A program made the position numbers and the translations under genes. Below are positions 13,680 through 34,320 of a stretch of DNA of 64,000 nucleotides, piece after piece (the first letter of the stretch is position 1; each line of letters begins with the position of its first letter). This DNA is from Dermatemys mawii (lineage: Eukaryota > Chordata > Testudines > Dermatemydidae): contig ML677387.1 in assembly GCA_007922305.1 (NCBI GenBank), positions 1,528,227 to 1,592,226 on the forward strand. Direction: 5' to 3'. Under the pieces are notes generated by a model. That model ran no database searches, was not told the DNA's origin, and worked only from the letters and a program-made list of their open reading frames with translations.

Positions 13680-14160
13680 AACAAAGACTTCTAAGAGGAG
13701 GCAAATTCCCATTTAATTAATTAGGAAATTAATTAGTATAGTGCTCGGTTTGGTTAAATGTCAGGGATAGTTTCCAGGCGTGAGACTTTTCAGAAACATC
13801 GATCGTGATTGTTGTGTGTGATTCATATATGGCCTAATTACTACATGGCCCCTTCAGCACCGCACTGGAAGGCGCATGTTCCTTGGTAATCATAATGTAA
13901 ACTATTGATTGTGGACAAGGGGGGATTCAGGCAGCATAGCAGAGGTGGAAGAAATCATCAATAGTAATAGAATTGCTGTGCATATTCACTACCAGCAGAT
14001 GGAGCTCTGCTCACTGAAATAATATTAGCATTAGCTAAACTACTCCTCTTGCGGAGTTTACTATTGAGCTGTTGCTACTGCATAATGCTATTTGTGAGCA
14101 GATTAAGATCTGTAACTCAGGTGACTTTACCAAAGGTTCACTAGAGTTCAGTCAGTCTCC
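13680..14160. promoter_or_regulatory. Candidate regulatory patch with homeodomain-like and CTCF-like motifs
   Basis: It contains a direct repeat of AATTAATTAG (13715-13724 and 13727-13736), CATCGATCG, ATCAATAG, and CCAGCAGATGGA (13992-14003), which fits the CTCF core at 11 of 12 positions. No repeat family is recognised here. The call rests on motif density alone. Confidence 0.25.
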
Positions 14161-16091
14161 TCTGCCCACCCCCCAGGATTACATTCTCCAGTAACAGGGA
14201 GCAATCATGCACATCGATTATCCCCACGTTCTCCGATCTGTGAAAAGCAGCTGCTCCAAGAAAATTCCATTCCACCAAAACAACCGTTATATGCGAAGCT
14301 TAGTCCTTCAGTTCAGTGCCTAGAGTGCATTGCTGTGCACAGGAGACTCAGCATTAACTTACTAGAGCGCAGTCTCCCATGTCTTGGCAGACCAGTCCTT
14401 AATAGGATCTATCAGATGACATCATTCAATACAAGTCCTCACAACAGACAGCACAAACACCCCCTTGCTGAGGAGCTTATTTAGGGAACCAGCCATTGAG
14501 TGGCACAGAGTTCACCTTATTCATTCATTGATTTTTTTTCCCCCACTCCCCCTTATCACCATGGTTTTGTCAGGCTCGCTGGTGTGTTTGGAACTGAGGG
14601 AGCTTCTTCCTGTTGTACCACAAATCTGAATTTGAGAAAGTTGATTAGATCGAACTATCCCATTCTGCCCCCACTACAGAAATCACCTGCCCTCTTTCAC
14701 TGATATGTACACTGACTTCAGGATGACCAACACCACAACTATTTTAGTGACTTGAGCCCACCTATGCCTGGGGAGGGATGAGGGGAAGAGAGGAGAAACA
14801 GCCAATGATTTAGTTTTTGTGGAAGGAGCTTTGTTTGCAGATGTAGTCTGGGGTGTCTCCAGTTCAGATGATCCCTTCCAGTTCTCATTATCAGACACAA
14901 GCAAGCAGCTAAAGGTTCCTCTGCCCTTGTATAGCAAAGTGCAGGGATGGCCATCAGCCAGATATCCTTACTGAAATAACCAAAGGAGAGGTTGATGCTG
15001 GAGCAACAGGGCTTTTATTGGAATTAGATTGGTCTTCTGTTATAACTAGCAAGACATCACAGCTGTTCATCTTCATAGAACACTTGCATTAACAAAGCAG
15101 AGATTTGTATCATCCAGGTACCTGGACTTTACTAACCAAGAATACAGTACAATTGTAATATGCCACCCCCCAGTTGGTTCTGCTTTACAAAAAAGAGCCT
15201 GTCGTAATGAACTGTAACATGCCAATAATGCCTCACTGAGCTGATTGTTGCTTTAGCCAGGTGATGGTTCTAATGACTCAGGCTGACTCACACAAGGAGT
15301 CACGTTCTACTCAGCATCCACATCATCTTTTAATTTTACAGTAATCAAAACTATCCAGGTTCAATAGATCCATAAAATGAGCAAATTTTAAACATTTACA
15401 GGTACAGGAGACCAAAATGAAATAATAAAAATCCCCACACTGTTCAGTCTCTTCCTATACAATCTGCCAGGAAGATAGTTACCACTAAAACGTACAAAGA
15501 ATTGATTTAAAAAAGTATTCCACCCGTACTCATCATTGGGTAGTTTTAAGAATCTGATGATTACATTTAAAAAGACAAGTCTGATCTCGGACTTTATTTT
15601 CAAGCAACAAAATAGTCTAATCTGGAAATCCAGGTCATTGCCGTTCTGCATATTCCCTAGCAAGATGTTGCCACGTAAAAGGCAGGTTTGAAAGTTTGTG
15701 CTAGAATGGTGTTTGGGACCCTGGCAGACGCCATGCTACTGCCAGTGGTGGGCAGAAAGCAGGCACAGCCTGCAACAGAGGATGCCCTTGTTAAAGAAGG
15801 AAAACCTCTCTGAACTGTTCCTCTCAATCTCCCCGCTGAAGATCCTGCAGGCCTTTCCTCGTCCCTTCCAGCGCACTGTTTATCTCCTCAGTGAAAACCT
15901 GACAAACTGATGTTAGTTTAACTGGAACTGCTAGATGAGCCATTCTGATCACAAGATATGAGCTAACAAATGGAGGTTACCATGATAATCAAGGGCTTGT
16001 GGTCTATACAAATTGCTTTGGCAGCCAAGCCGAGCCCTGACTGCGTGGCAAAACTCCAGCACAGGGTTACACAGGGTGGATGAGGGATATT

Positions 16092-16482
16092 TTTATTGAT
16101 GCGCCAAGCCCAGCTCACATCTGCTTTCCAGCTCTTCATAAAAATAAAATGCTTCCTTACTAAAGAGCACAAATCCTAACTGTAGGATACACAGCCATAG
16201 GAGAAGTTACAGCTTAGAACGTTTTAATAGACGTATTCACATATTTACAATATAACTTAATTTAGAGGGTCTTTTAAATGGGATGTGTCCTTCGTATGGC
16301 CTCGCTGCTAATCAAACAATCTGGAATTGATTGATGCGGCTTCTTGGGGACAGCTGAATGCCTTCGTGTGGAAGGGAGCCTGACAATACGCTGCTCACCC
16401 ACTTGTTGGGTTAGACGAGGTACAGAGGAATGGAGTCTTCCTCGGTCGATGCCCTTGAGCCACGGTCTGTGCTGGCACAGGG
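16092..16482 (-). other. LETM2: LETM2 3' UTR with candidate poly(A) signal
   Basis: The sequence after the LETM2 stop has no further coding similarity. A canonical AATAAA on the minus strand (16097-16092) is followed by a GT-rich stretch around 16070-16050, so cleavage near 16.08 kb is plausible. An ATTAAA variant lies at 16228-16223. The true end needs transcript data. Confidence 0.4.
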
Positions 16483-26834
<10,352 letters not shown>

Positions 26835-27419
26835 GTTGCCCTGGAATTATCTGTTGTATGATTTGATACGAAAGAGAAGATGAACAACAATACTTACATG
26901 GAAAGAATTAGTTTAACTTTAGAGTCACTCAATTAGTGCAGTGCTAAAACTGATGACAATTGCCTTCTATTCATGGTAGATATACCCATACCCTCCCACT
27001 ACTGAAAAGGTGTGCAAGAGATCCGAACTCTCTATAAATCTTCAGCTGGCCTGGACAAGACATAGGAGATCAGACTTTTCACTGAATTCCATACTGTCAC
27101 CATGACAAGGGGCTGTGTGGAAGAGTAATCTGACAGCACCTAACGAACATGCACACTGCTGGACAGCTCACTCATTGCTCTCCCAGCAAGTACAGGCCTG
27201 GTGAGTGAGCTTCCTCGGGCAGAGCCAGAGCAGAGCCAGCATTCAGCGCAGCAAACTTCACAAACCTTTAGCCCTACAGTGTAGCTTTCCCGGGTGGGAG
27301 GATCCCAAAGCACAAGCAGGGTTCCCATGTAATGCACCACGAACTGACTTGTCTCAACTGCCTCCCTAGCAGAACTAGGGCAAAGAACCCAGGAGTCCTG
27401 CTTCTGCTTCCCATCCCTT

Positions 27420-28130
27420 TGTTCTAATCTGCGCCCCCCGCCTCCTCTGCCCCCCCCCATCCCCCTCAATGGCTGGGAGCTGGACCCAGGCGTCCGGCCC
27501 CTCTTGTTTTTGTCGCTCACACTCCCCACGGCCTAGCGCCCCTGGCAGGCGCAGCGAAGGGCCTCTCCCTGCGGGCCCCAGTGCCGTGGGGTATCCCTGA
27601 GGGGGTGCCCAGCCCTCTGACGGGCTCGGAGGTGACCGCAGGGCGCTAGGGCCGAAGGGATGGCGGGAGACGTGGGCCGAGGCCCCCCAGGGCTGCCAGG
27701 CCCACTCACCTCCTTCTCGGGGCTCCGCTCGCCCCCAGCCCCAGCTGCCTCAGTCCGCCCAGGCTCTTCCCATCGCCCCTCGCGGCCGGAAGCAGAGGGA
27801 CGCTCTACCCCCTAACTCGATGGCTCCGCTCCCCTCCCGCACCCGCGGGGCGGCAGGACTCCGCCACTTCGGAGGTAGCCAATCCCAGCGCAGGACTCAG
27901 AAGGAAGGTGGGGTGGGCTGTCGTGAGCCAGCCAATGGAAGCGTACAGCCCGGAATAGGGGCGGGGCTTGACCGGATGTGCCCTCGCCCTCCTGCCAACC
28001 GCTCCCCGCATTGACCCTGGGCCTGCTGCTGGGCTCCAGGCTGTGCCTATTCCGGGGGGAAGAGGTGCTGTGAGAGGTCAGGATGACGCCATTGCTTGTT
28101 ACCATGGAGACAGGTGTGACATCACTCAGG
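27420..28130 (-). promoter_or_regulatory. LETM2: CpG-island promoter of LETM2
   Basis: This GC- and CpG-rich island surrounds the LETM2 non-coding exon. Recognisable sites are an ETS/GABP-type CCGGAAGC (27785-27792), two CCAAT boxes (27879-27883 and 27932-27936), an ACCGGATGTG ETS-like site near 27971, a near-consensus RFX X-box GTTACCATGGAGAC (28098-28111) and a CRE-like TGACATCA (28117-28124). No TATA box is evident. Function is inferred from position and motifs. Confidence 0.7.
27710..27795 (-). other. LETM2: LETM2 non-coding first exon (5' UTR), TSS end approximate
   Basis: An excellent donor (GAAGGAG|gtgagtgg) lies at 27710/27709 on the minus strand inside a CpG island, with no in-frame start. 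It would splice to the CAG acceptor at 26851 ahead of the LETM2 ATG. The upstream boundary is a guess near the ETS-type motif at 27785-27792. Confidence 0.6.
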
Positions 28131-28433
28131 GCTATGACAGAGGCTAGGTTTTGGTTACGCTTCCAGCTGCAGGGGCCCCAGCCTCCCCCCCGCCCCCCCG
28201 GGCTATGACAGGTGCTGGAGCCCATGGCCCTGTGCGCCTTCCCTGGCTGCTGGGGAGGGGCCTGGCCTGCCCTCGCCCCCCCCTGGACTGCACAGAATTC
28301 ATGCCCAGGGTGGGGCTGGGGAGTCTCGCCCAGGGCCCGTGACCGCCCTGCTGGGGGCCGGGAAGGGGCGAGGGGGGGTTTTCCCTTTCCTCTGCAGCGC
28401 GGGGCCCACGCCACAGGCTGGTCTGAGCTAGAG

Positions 28434-28622
28434 TAAATGGTGGAGTCTCTGTAACTTGACGTCCTTACATCAAGATTGAAGGACTTCAGTATCTCAGCCA
28501 GAGGGTAGGGGTCTAATAGAGGTGTGGGTGGGGGAGGTTCTGTGGCCTCCGATGTGCAGAGCTCGGCTAGATGACCATGATGGTCCCTTCTGGCCTCTAA
28601 GTCCATGAGTCTATGCCTGTCT
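28434..28622 (+). repeat. CR1-like 3' end fragment
   Basis: This diagnostic CR1 3' end contains GGAGTCTCTGTAACTTGACG, GGACTTCAGTATCTCAGCCA, TTCTGTGGCCTCCGATGTGC, CTAGATGACCATGATGGTCC and CTTCTGGCCTCTAAGTCCAT. It abuts the LETM2 promoter island. Confidence 0.8.
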
Positions 28623-31164
28623 TGAACCCTGCTGGACCTACTCGCTGCTGCCCCTCTCCTTGTTGTCAGCCCTACAGGGCACCCTGCTATACCAGTCTGT
28701 TCCCCCACCCACCCTGTTCCACTCCGTGACCTTTTGCAGGCCCCTACGCCACAAAATGAGCACGAGTCCCCAGCTTTCTTATGATCTAGAAAGTCAAACA
28801 GCCTCTCCCCAATGAAAGATGAATGAGTCAGAAAGACTTTTCTTCTCTTTCTCCCCACAAAAAAAATCAACCCCCAAATCCTACACATTTGCAGAAACCC
28901 TCAAGAAATGTGCCAAGGCATAGTCTCTCACTTCGCAATATTAGTATGTGCAAGTTCCTATTTATATGTGCTCATGGAAACACCTCATGCTACATGTAGG
29001 CTGGGAAGTTTCCATCAAAACAAAATTTCTGTGAAAAACAAAAAAAAAGTTGAACTTTTTTTTTTCTGCTCAACTTATTATTTATTAATACTATTATTTT
29101 TGACCATTATGTCTTCAAGGTGCCTTACAAACATTAACTCATTCATTCAGGAGCTTCCTCTGAAAAAACCTCTGCTGAACAAGCATTAAAACAGAGGAAC
29201 TCCTGTGTGTGCATCTCTTTACCTATTGTTATTTTGACTTATTTACATAGTGCCAAGTGTGTGAGAGATGAGCTTTACAGACATGTATGAAGACAAGGTC
29301 CTGGGAGGAAGTGATTTGTCTGTTCTATGTTGGCTGTTGCTGGATCCTACAAAGTCTTGGCTTAAAGTTTTCAAAATCATTGCTTTAAAGGTGAGAAAAA
29401 GAATGTCAAGCAAATTAAAGCTGGCATTTAAAATGTTTAATTCAGTTAAGTGTTAAATTCAGTACAAAATATTTTTCATTTCTATGATCTGGTTCATGTG
29501 TAGGATTTTCAGAGATGAAAAGGTAATGGGGACCAATGATTTACTTTTTAGTGTTTAACAAACACCAAAAGTATCATACTGATTTCTTTAATTTTATATA
29601 GCAATGTGTTACCTATATCCGAAGGACCTATGTTTAAATTATTGCATTTGATGTCTACATATACCCCATTATAAATTATATGACGGAAGGTTTGAGAAGA
29701 AAAAATATACATTAACATAGACATTCTTTGAGGTTTTACCCCCCAATATAGGTTTGTGTGATGTAGGAATCAAAGGGAATCTCAAGACAAATTTTCAGGG
29801 CTCCCCAAATTCTATAAATGAAGGGGGGCAGTTGGAGAGAATCTCTTTCTTAGCAGATGAAAGAACTAGAGAGGTTACTCCGAATCTGTTCTGTATTTAT
29901 CAGGATGACATAGTAAATATTAGAACATAATCTCAAATGCAAACTGCTATTAATACACTAGGCAGATTTACAAGCTAGTGTCCAAACAAATGGTTTAAAA
30001 ACTAGAGGTAGGAAGAAAGTACCTTAGTTTAGCCACTAGACGTCTCTTTATGTCTGTGTTTGTTCTCTCAACTGGTAAAAACATGCTTGCGAAGGCCAGT
30101 TCTCCAGACATCTTAGATTTAAAAATATCGATCCATGTCTTACTCCTTTCCCCACAAAAATTCTTGAAGCATTATGTTGGTATAGACCTTTTAATACTAA
30201 AACTTTACATTAAAACCTTCTGTAGTAGAACAAATCTTGATGGAATGAAGGAGGAAGTGACTAAGCATTCTTCCTGTCGCACATAGAGGAAGGTGTTTTT
30301 GCTGGGAGTACAGAGTAGTTATTTTACAAAATACAACAACAATATGAAACTGACAGTGGCTGTGGAGCCAAAGATAAATAATCTTGCACTCTGAAGAGAT
30401 CAAGCAGGCATCCCGTGCTTGCTACACCATCAGAATAGAGGATTTTAATCTGCCATGCCAGTTCTGAAGCTTCAGAGAAGTGAAAACATCCATCATGCCT
30501 TTCATTGCACAAGGTTTTCAATATGGAGTTGTGTGTGGATATGTGCATTAATTTCTTCCTGATTTCACTACTTCTATCTAGGGACAAAGTCTGTCCTCAG
30601 ACGTGCGTATGTAGCTAAAATCAGTGGAAACTGAGCTTAAAAATCTGAGAGCCTGAACCAAAGCCCATTTAAATCAATGTGAATTTTCCATTTACTTAAT
30701 GGGACTTGAGATCAGGCCCTGAGAGCAGAAATTTGCTCTGCTCTGTATGCTAAGATGCAGATATTGTTAACTACAATTATCAGGTCATTTAAAAAAAATC
30801 TAAATACAGCCTTTGATTGCAGGAGCACTTCTGTCCCAACAAACCCAGCAATATGGCTTTGATTGCTTGGTCACCTAGCAGCTGGGCTGTAACTTTTAGG
30901 TCCTTGTAGTTCTTCATGGGATTGACTGGAAAGGAAAGCCCCTTTCGGTCCAGTGTATGGAGCCACCACAAGAATAGAAAAGAATTAGCAATGCTAAGTA
31001 AGCCTCCTATAGTTTGGCTATTGTGCCCATTTAAGGACTGACTAGTCCACAAATGTTCTGAGTTTCCAGCCTGTTGTTCAGAGTCCTCATAGTACTGAAA
31101 CATTCACAGCCCTGGCTGTGTCACTCCTTCCTGTAAAAACTAAAAGGTAACAAGAATCCCATGT

Positions 31165-31265
31165 GGGACAGGGACCGTTACTTGCTATAAATTTGTACAG
31201 TGACTAGCATAGTGGCGTACCAATCTTGATGTCTCGGGCAATACTGCACAAATATTAAATAATCC
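31165..31265 (+). repeat. LINE/SINE 3'-tail fragment
   Basis: GGGACAGGGACCGTTACTTG, TTTGTACAGTGACTAGCATA and a short AT tail place this in the same tail group as the copies at 5.2 and 51.9 kb. It is diverged. Confidence 0.5.
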
Positions 31266-31334
31266 TTACAATTCATTGTACTTCTACGAAGAATAAAGAT
31301 GTGATGCTATAGCATCTTCATCAGTGCAGTTCAA

Positions 31335-31517
31335 GTATGTTACAATATTAAGTCTCACTGTTTCCCTGTGAGTTAGGCCTATATTATCTGCATTTTATAG
31401 AGAGGCAAAGTGACTTGCCCAAGGACCAATATAAAGTCACTGGCCAAGAGAGTTACAGAAACTGGGAATCCTTTCTGCTAGTCTCCTCTTCTAACCACTA
31501 GACAATACTGCCTCACA
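31335..31517 (-). repeat. MIR/CORE-like SINE
   Basis: On the minus strand it runs from a tRNA-like head (GGCAGTATTGTCTAGTGGTT) through CTTGGGCAAGTCACTTTGCC to TATAAAATGCAGATAATA, the standard order of MIR-type SINEs. Confidence 0.65.
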
Positions 31518-32569
31518 ACACAAACTACTCAGTAAACAATTGTGCCAAGGGAGAAAACCAGGTAAATTCCTGTAAGTGTGCTTACCTGGTCTGGATTTCA
31601 GGCCAAGTCAGTCCCTTGCTCTGTAAGCATTTTCCTGACCAAAAAATGGTGCTAAAGGCCTTTGCTGGATTAATGCAAGCATATCAACAACAGTAAAAGA
31701 TGAATGGGGAAAGAAAACACTGTACACAGAGGAAAACAAGATTTCCTGTAAGTATGTGGTTAGTTGCCTAAAAAGCACGTAGTACTAAATAAACAAAAAG
31801 TAAATTCACATCCTTTTCACTAATTTAGCTGTGAGTCCATCAGCCTAGTGCTTCAGCATTTACAGAAGGGAAGGGGAGGAAGGAGTCTTTTCTAGGTCAA
31901 CTCCATTTTTGATGGCTGATTGTATTAGGTGGGAGGAAAATCATTTGTAAATGTGCCTTATTACAGTGTATTTTTTTCCAAAAGCCTCGACTCAAGAAAT
32001 GTCTCATTTTTGTGGGCTGGAACCTCCAGCCTTTGGGCAATAGGAAATGCAGTCAGTTTTGAGACCATTACTCAGCCTTTGTTCAGTGACTCGTAAAACC
32101 CACATCGCTTCAGTTTCCTCTTTCATGTTAGATCATGTGTCTCTTTTTCCAGTTCATTCATCTTGCTTCACTGTCTGATTTTTCTGGTAACAGGCATTGC
32201 ATTACCTTTCCATCTTCTTTCTTTCTCATTCTCTCAGATGGTTTTCTTGCTTTCCATCCCTCTTCCTCGCCCCCCTTTTTGTTTTTTTGCCTGTGAGGTG
32301 AAACTTAAATTTGTTAGTGGCAGGATAGGGACTTATTATGAATAGATCTATTTGCATTTTCTTTGAACAGGAATCACTTTGGGTTTGTGGAGGAGGGGAA
32401 TTAATTGCAAACATTTTAGTGCATATATTTTCAGCCAAAATGAGACTAGAAACTACTGAGTATGACAGCATTTTCACTCTCTGTTCATTTAACCCAGATG
32501 CCAACCTCAGCAGCGAAAACTAGATTCCAAGGGAGAGACCCTGTAATCTCTCCAGCAGAATTTTCTTTT

Positions 32570-33745
32570 TCCCAGGCCTTATGCAATACTTCAGTAATTA
32601 TACATATCCAGCACATCTCAGCCAATGCTATGCTGGTTGCATAACAAACATGCAAATAAATTGCACAGCTTGGCCAATCTGAGCGTCTAACAGTTGCCCC
32701 CTCCGTCTCCCATTCAAACACAGTTGCATGTTCAAGACTGGCAACAAAATGCATCAGTACCTATCAGTGTTTGCATGTATGTGTGCCTTATGCATTGCAT
32801 TTAAACCATTTGCATTAAGAATGGCATTCCATTCAGTATCTAAGAGTGGGTGCTATCCTAAATATATAACCAACATACATTTACACTGCTTAGTCAATAC
32901 AAGACAGATCTGGACCATTAGTACCCACCATCTCCTCTGCTCATTGTAGCTTGTGTTGTTTCAGGATTGATACATTGTATTTAAATCTTTTTGCATTAAA
33001 ATACACCCAGCACATCTCCTTGGACATCCATCTAATTAGCACTTTAAACTACACTGAAAACAATAGTATCAGATGTTCCCAGGCCTATGAATTAAATGTG
33101 AATTCCTTCAATTTGTAAAGCATTTAATTCCAATTGGAATACATGTGTTAGCAAGTATCAGTGTTTGCATGTCATGAGACCATGTGCATTTAATTTAAAT
33201 CCATCTTTATATGTGAGGCATTTCTATAATGCCCATTACTGTAGCAGGGAAATACTCCTGTAGATCCACCAGCTCTGTGTGTCTGTGTTCTCAGCGTACT
33301 GCATCTAAAATCGTTTAAAGAAATATGTATTCAGCACCTAGCTGTGTTTGCATGCTGTAAATTCCATTTAAATCCCGGTATCTAACATGTATGGCATTAG
33401 AACACTAGTAATAGGTCTTCAGTGAAAACTATAGGCATTCAGTATCTCTCAAGATTGGCATGTTCTCAAGACACACAAAAATGTAAATGCAATGCCTAGT
33501 TAGGCATTTTTATAGCACCCAGCAGTAGAGTATGCAAATGTGGTATTAAAAATGCTGGTTAAACATGTCCAGCATCCTCTGTGCATTTTTCCCGGCCTTG
33601 TGCAGTGCATCTAAAGCCTAGTGCGTTAAAATTGCATCCAGGCCCCTCTGAGATCGCGGATGGGCGTAGGCGTCGTGCAGTGTAGCTCAGTCCCTGCCCT
33701 GGCATGCCTGGCCTTCCAACCCCTTTGCATTAAACGTGCCCCAGC
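32570..33745. repeat. Diverged repeat field with octamer motifs upstream of NSD3
   Basis: Related words recur with rough spacing of 180-200 bp: GCATTTAAA/GTATTTAAAT (near 32797, 32977, 33187, 33364), TTGCATTAA (near 32811, 32991, 33725) and GTGTTTGCATG (32767, 33161, 33344). A 17-bp string TATCAGTGTTTGCATGT is identical at 32762 and 33156. Exact octamers ATGCAAAT/ATTTGCAT lie at 32650, 32808 and 33532, with one more at 32350 just outside. This looks like an old tandem array that runs into the NSD3 promoter. Confidence 0.5.
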
Positions 33746-34320
33746 AGCGGCTCCCTCGAGGGCCGCGTCCGCTCGGGACTACAGCCCCCAGCATGCCTCG
33801 CGCCTGGCGCAGAGCCGGCAGCCAATGGGGACGCTTCTCTTTTGGCGGTGGCTGCCGCGGCCTGTAGAGCCGAGCTTTGTGTGCGGGGGGAGGGAGCGGG
33901 AGAGCGAGCGGGGCCGGCCCGAGACCGGGACACAGGGAGACCCAGCGCCCCCCTCCCCAGCCGCCAGTGGCCGCCGTCACCGCCCCTCCCTAGCGCCTGT
34001 CTCCGGTCTCCCCGCGGCGCTGCGGCCCCCTCCACCGCCCGGGGCACGGGCGGCTCCCGTGGAACTGGAACCCGGTGGCGCAGAAATCGAGGCCGGGGAT
34101 CCAGCGCGGCCTGCTGCGGGGTCCTGTTTCTCCCCCCGCTCCGAGCCCGGCCCGGCCCCCACCCGGCTCCTGCTCTTTGTGTCTCTGCTGGGCTCGGTCG
34201 GACACGGCGGGGGGAGTTAGAATGGAACAGACTGACGGTGAGAGGAGTGTGGGGGGTGCGGGTGGGGTTCAGGGGACATGCGTGGGGGCCGCGAGGGTCT
34301 AGGGGGATCAGTGGCTGAAA
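33640..34320 (+). promoter_or_regulatory. NSD3: CpG-island promoter of NSD3
   Basis: A strongly CpG-rich block starts abruptly after AT-rich DNA. It contains a near-perfect ZNF143/STAF site ACTACAGCCCCCAGCATGC (33778-33796, followed by CTCGCG) and a CCAAT box (33822-33826). No TATA box is seen. Position and orientation fit the NSD3 first exon. Confidence 0.8.
33850..34237 (+). other. NSD3: NSD3 non-coding first exon (5' UTR), start approximate
   Basis: A GC-rich exon ends at the donor ACTGACG|gtgaga (34237/34238). It is joined here to the acceptor at 47118/47119 ahead of the NSD3 start. The exon start is inferred from the CCAAT and ZNF143 positions. An ATG at 34222 opens a short upstream frame that continues into exon 2. 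Confidence 0.55.

Larger units (their letters stand above)
1..16070. other. Intergenic region left of LETM2, no gene recognised
   Basis: No open reading frame here resembles a known protein, and I found no convincing coding exon on either strand. The first 12 kb is more GC-rich than the rest. By mammalian synteny FGFR1 should lie to this side on the plus strand, but none of its kinase or immunoglobulin exons is recognisable. The region holds the repeats and sites listed separately; remaining stretches look like ordinary non-coding DNA. Confidence 0.7.
28130..33640. other. Intergenic region between the LETM2 and NSD3 promoters
   Basis: About 5.5 kb separates the two head-to-head promoters. 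It holds a CR1 end (28.4 kb), a LINE-tail fragment (31.2 kb), a MIR-like SINE (31.4 kb) and the octamer-rich repeat field near 32.6-33.7 kb. I see no coding exon; a long minus-strand frame at 28888-27812 is an artefact of GC-rich sequence. Confidence 0.75.

Noticed and set aside
27812..28888. Longest open frame of the window (358 codons, minus strand)
   Set aside because: It spans the LETM2 CpG island and a CR1 fragment, is rich in Pro/Arg/Gly as expected of GC-rich DNA, and resembles no known protein.
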